Below are positions 5,712 through 7,286 of a stretch of DNA of 7,286 bases, piece by piece. Position 1 is the stretch's first letter, and each line of letters starts with the position of its first letter. Source of the DNA: Candidatus Bathyarchaeota archaeon (lineage in GTDB: Archaea; Thermoproteota; Bathyarchaeia; Bathyarchaeales; UBA233); contig SMYP01000023.1 of assembly GCA_007050895.1 (NCBI GenBank), positions 1-7,286 of the forward strand, given 5' to 3'. Under the pieces are notes generated by a model, which saw nothing but the letters and a program-made list of their open reading frames with translations, was not told the DNA's origin and did no database searches. The translations under genes were made by a program, and so were the position numbers.

Positions 5712-6713
5712 ATGAAAACAGAAGTAGTATTAGACGTTAAGAATCTCGTCAAGCATTTTCCATTAATGAGCAAAGGTATATTCCTTAAAAAAGAAGTGGG
5801 TCTTGTTCGTGCAGTTGATGGGGTAAGCTTTTCTGTCAATAGAGGCGAAACGTTTGGGTTAGTGGGTGAAAGCGGCTGTGGAAAAACGTCCACAGCACGG
5901 GCTATTTTATACTTGGATCCTCCGACTTCTGGCGAGATTTATTTCGACAATCAAGAAGTGGGAAAAGTCTTCAAATCCAAGAATAAGGCGGAAATTTTGA
6001 AGTTGAGGCGTAAAATGCAGTATGTTTTTCAGAATCCTTATGCTTCGCTTGATCCGAGAATGACAGTTTCGGATATAATTATGGAACCACTCATGATTCA
6101 CAAACACATTGCCAAAGACAAATGGATTGACAAGCTTTACGAACTGTTGGATTTGGTAGGCCTAGAAGATTATCACGCAGAAAGATATCCTCACGAATTC
6201 AGTGGTGGTCAAAGGCAACGTATATGTATTGCCAGAGCGTTGGCAGTAGAGCCAGAATTCCTAATTGCTGATGAGCCTGTTGCGTCTTTAGATGTATCTG
6301 TTAGAGCTCAAATATTGAACTTACTACAAGATCTACAACGAAAACTCAACATCACTTACCTTTACATCTCTCATGATTTGAGCACTGTTAGACAAATCTG
6401 TCATAAGGTTGCTGTTATGTATCTTGGAAATTTTGTGGAATTAGCTGAAACCGAAGAACTTTTTACTTCCCCACTGCACCCTTACACAAAGGCTTTGCTA
6501 TCGGCAATTCCAGTACCTGATCCAGAAACAAAAATCACTCGCATAATGTTATCCGGCGAAGTTCCCAGTCCAATAAATCCTCCTCCAGGATGTGGATTTA
6601 ATCCACGTTGCGCCTACAAAAAAGAAAAAATGTGTGCAGAAACTGCACCCAAACTTACAGATGTAGGTAATGGCCACTTGGTAGCTTGCCAAGAAGCCTC
6701 TAAATTGAGATAG
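5712..6713 (+). CDS. dppF: Peptide ABC transporter ATP-binding protein DppF/OppF-type
   Basis: Second ATPase of the importer and last gene of the operon, 5 nt after dppD. ATG 5712 gives MKTEVVLDVKNLVKHFPL, a standard OppF/DppF start. The 333 residues contain Walker A GESGCGKT (52-59), Q-loop Gln107 in FQNPYASLDPRM, signature FSGGQRQR (163-170), Walker B FLIADEP (183-189), a SLDVS D-loop (192-196) and switch His221. The region between Walker A and the Q-loop contains a Lys-rich stretch (KVFKSKNKAEILKLRRK). The C-terminal family extension carries HPYTKALLSAIP (256-267) and four cysteines, C294, C300, C308 and C326, suited to a [4Fe-4S] cluster as in DppD. Every motif needed for ATP binding and hydrolysis is intact. 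Base composition is AT-rich, like dppD. Confidence 0.95.
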   Translation: MKTEVVLDVKNLVKHFPLMSKGIFLKKEVGLVRAVDGVSFSVNRGETFGLVGESGCGKTSTARAILYLDPPTSGEIYFDNQEVGKVFKSKNKAEILKLRRKMQYVFQNPYASLDPRMTVSDIIMEPLMIHKHIAKDKWIDKLYELLDLVGLEDYHAERYPHEFSGGQRQRICIARALAVEPEFLIADEPVASLDVSVRAQILNLLQDLQRKLNITYLYISHDLSTVRQICHKVAVMYLGNFVELAETEELFTSPLHPYTKALLSAIPVPDPETKITRIMLSGEVPSPINPPPGCGFNPRCAYKKEKMCAETAPKLTDVGNGHLVACQEASKLR

Positions 6714-6740
6714 AAAAATGTCTCATGCTGTCTCGATTAC

Positions 6741-6757
6741 TTTTTTTGTGTTTCTTT
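6741..6757 (+). terminator. T-rich terminator of the dpp operon
   Basis: T7 followed by GTG and a further T-rich stretch lies 28 nt past the dppF stop codon, at the end of the convergent gap 6714-6755. No strong hairpin precedes it, which fits an archaeal oligo-T terminator. It slightly overlaps the 3' end of the opposing glycosyltransferase gene. That gene's own terminator on the other strand is at best the T5 at 6718-6714. Confidence 0.5.
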
Positions 6758-7286
6758 AGAGTGTTGCTTCTTGCAGTATTCTTTTGAGGATGGTTGCTCC
6801 ATGTCTCATTTTCAATTTCTTCTCGCCGATTCTGGAACGGTACTTGATGGGAACTTCAACCGTGCTGTAACCTTTCCTTTCCACGAGGCGGTTCAGTTCA
6901 ACTTCAATGTCGAACCCCTGCGACTTCACAGTCCAATCCCGCAGTATTTCCGTCCGTATTACTCGTAAGCCCGTTAGTGGGTCGCGCAAAGAAACGCCGT
7001 TGAATAGGCTGTGAGTTAACGCTAAGAGTTTGTTTCCAAAGTAGAATGAGCTTCGCACGGCCTTGGGTTCTATTTCTCCGCTGAACCTGTTCCCGCAGAC
7101 CATGCCTACCTGCGGGTTTCTTTCAAGTATTTCTATCATTTCCGGAACGTACTCTCCAGGGTAAGTGTGGTCTGCGTCGGTTAGAACCACGTATTTCACG
7201 TTTAAGTCGATGTGCTGGAGCGCTTTTGCTATCGCGTTGCCTTTGCCGATGCCATCTTGAAAAGCTATTTCCGCACCCAAATTCTT
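6756..7286 (-). CDS. Family 2 glycosyltransferase (dolichol-phosphate sugar synthase-like), N-terminus beyond the window
   Basis: The frame is open to the right edge and ends at TAA 6758-6756, so 176 C-terminal residues are visible. A TTG at 7280 is not a credible start because the usual nucleotide-binding strand (the VIP.YNEE region) would be missing. Numbering from the edge, GKGNAIAKAL (14-23) matches the GxGxAxxxAL stretch, and VVLTDADHTYP (33-43) holds the DxD-type metal and nucleotide-sugar site. GNRF (65-68), DPLTGLRVIR (102-111), GFDIEVELNRLVERKGY (124-140) and EVPIKYRSRIGEKKLK (144-159) follow the order typical of dolichyl-phosphate mannose/glucose synthases and related GT2 enzymes. 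These transfer a sugar from a nucleotide donor to a lipid carrier at the cytoplasmic face. No C-terminal membrane helix is present. Donor and acceptor cannot be told from this fragment. It is more GC-rich than the neighbouring dpp ATPase genes and has no obvious link to them. Confidence 0.9.
   Translation of the reverse strand, partial: KNLGAEIAFQDGIGKGNAIAKALQHIDLNVKYVVLTDADHTYPGEYVPEMIEILERNPQVGMVCGNRFSGEIEPKAVRSSFYFGNKLLALTHSLFNGVSLRDPLTGLRVIRTEILRDWTVKSQGFDIEVELNRLVERKGYSTVEVPIKYRSRIGEKKLKMRHGATILKRILQEATL

Noticed and set aside
1..7286. CRISPR arrays, tRNA or rRNA genes, insertion sequences, attachment sites
   Set aside because: I saw no regularly spaced repeats, no cloverleaf-type sequences, no transposase-like reading frames and no terminal inverted repeats. 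Nearly all of the window is coding.

Overview
The window reads as a piece of archaeal chromosome, most likely from an uncultured TACK-type lineage such as Bathyarchaeia. This is an inference, because no rRNA or marker gene is present. The signs are a substrate-binding protein held by a C-terminal membrane helix instead of a lipobox cysteine, a presenilin/signal-peptide-peptidase-type protease fragment, TATA-like boxes about 25 nt ahead of short leaders, oligo-T stretches after genes, and TTG as a possible start codon.

Layout. Bases 1-576 (+) hold the 3' part of a multi-pass membrane protein with the GxGD signature of A22-type intramembrane aspartyl proteases. A short AT-rich convergent gap follows. 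Bases 665-2542 (-) encode an extracellular solute-binding protein of the peptide (Dpp/Opp, SBP family 5) class. A 211-217 bp divergent intergenic region then separates it from a compact plus-strand operon, dppB-dppC-dppD-dppF (about 2760-6713). The operon encodes two permeases and two ATPases with gaps of 20, 5 and 5 nt. After a convergent gap with a T-rich terminator, a 3'-terminal fragment of a family 2 glycosyltransferase runs on the minus strand off the window's right edge.

How the genes work together. The binding protein and the BCDF operon together make a complete ABC importer for peptides or a similar solute. The binding protein captures the ligand outside the cell, DppB and DppC form the channel, and DppD and DppF power it. 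Each ATPase keeps its nucleotide-binding motifs and a four-cysteine C-terminal motif of the type that binds a [4Fe-4S] cluster in this family.

Main finding. The binding protein appears to be circularly permuted. The roughly 177 residues that normally form the C-terminal part of an SBP family 5 protein come straight after the signal peptide. A Ser-rich linker joins them to the normal N-terminal part, and the protein ends with a transmembrane anchor at the point where the chain is normally continuous. Each part is present once, so this is neither a simple duplication nor a truncation. I inferred it by recognising family motifs by eye; no search or structure prediction was run.
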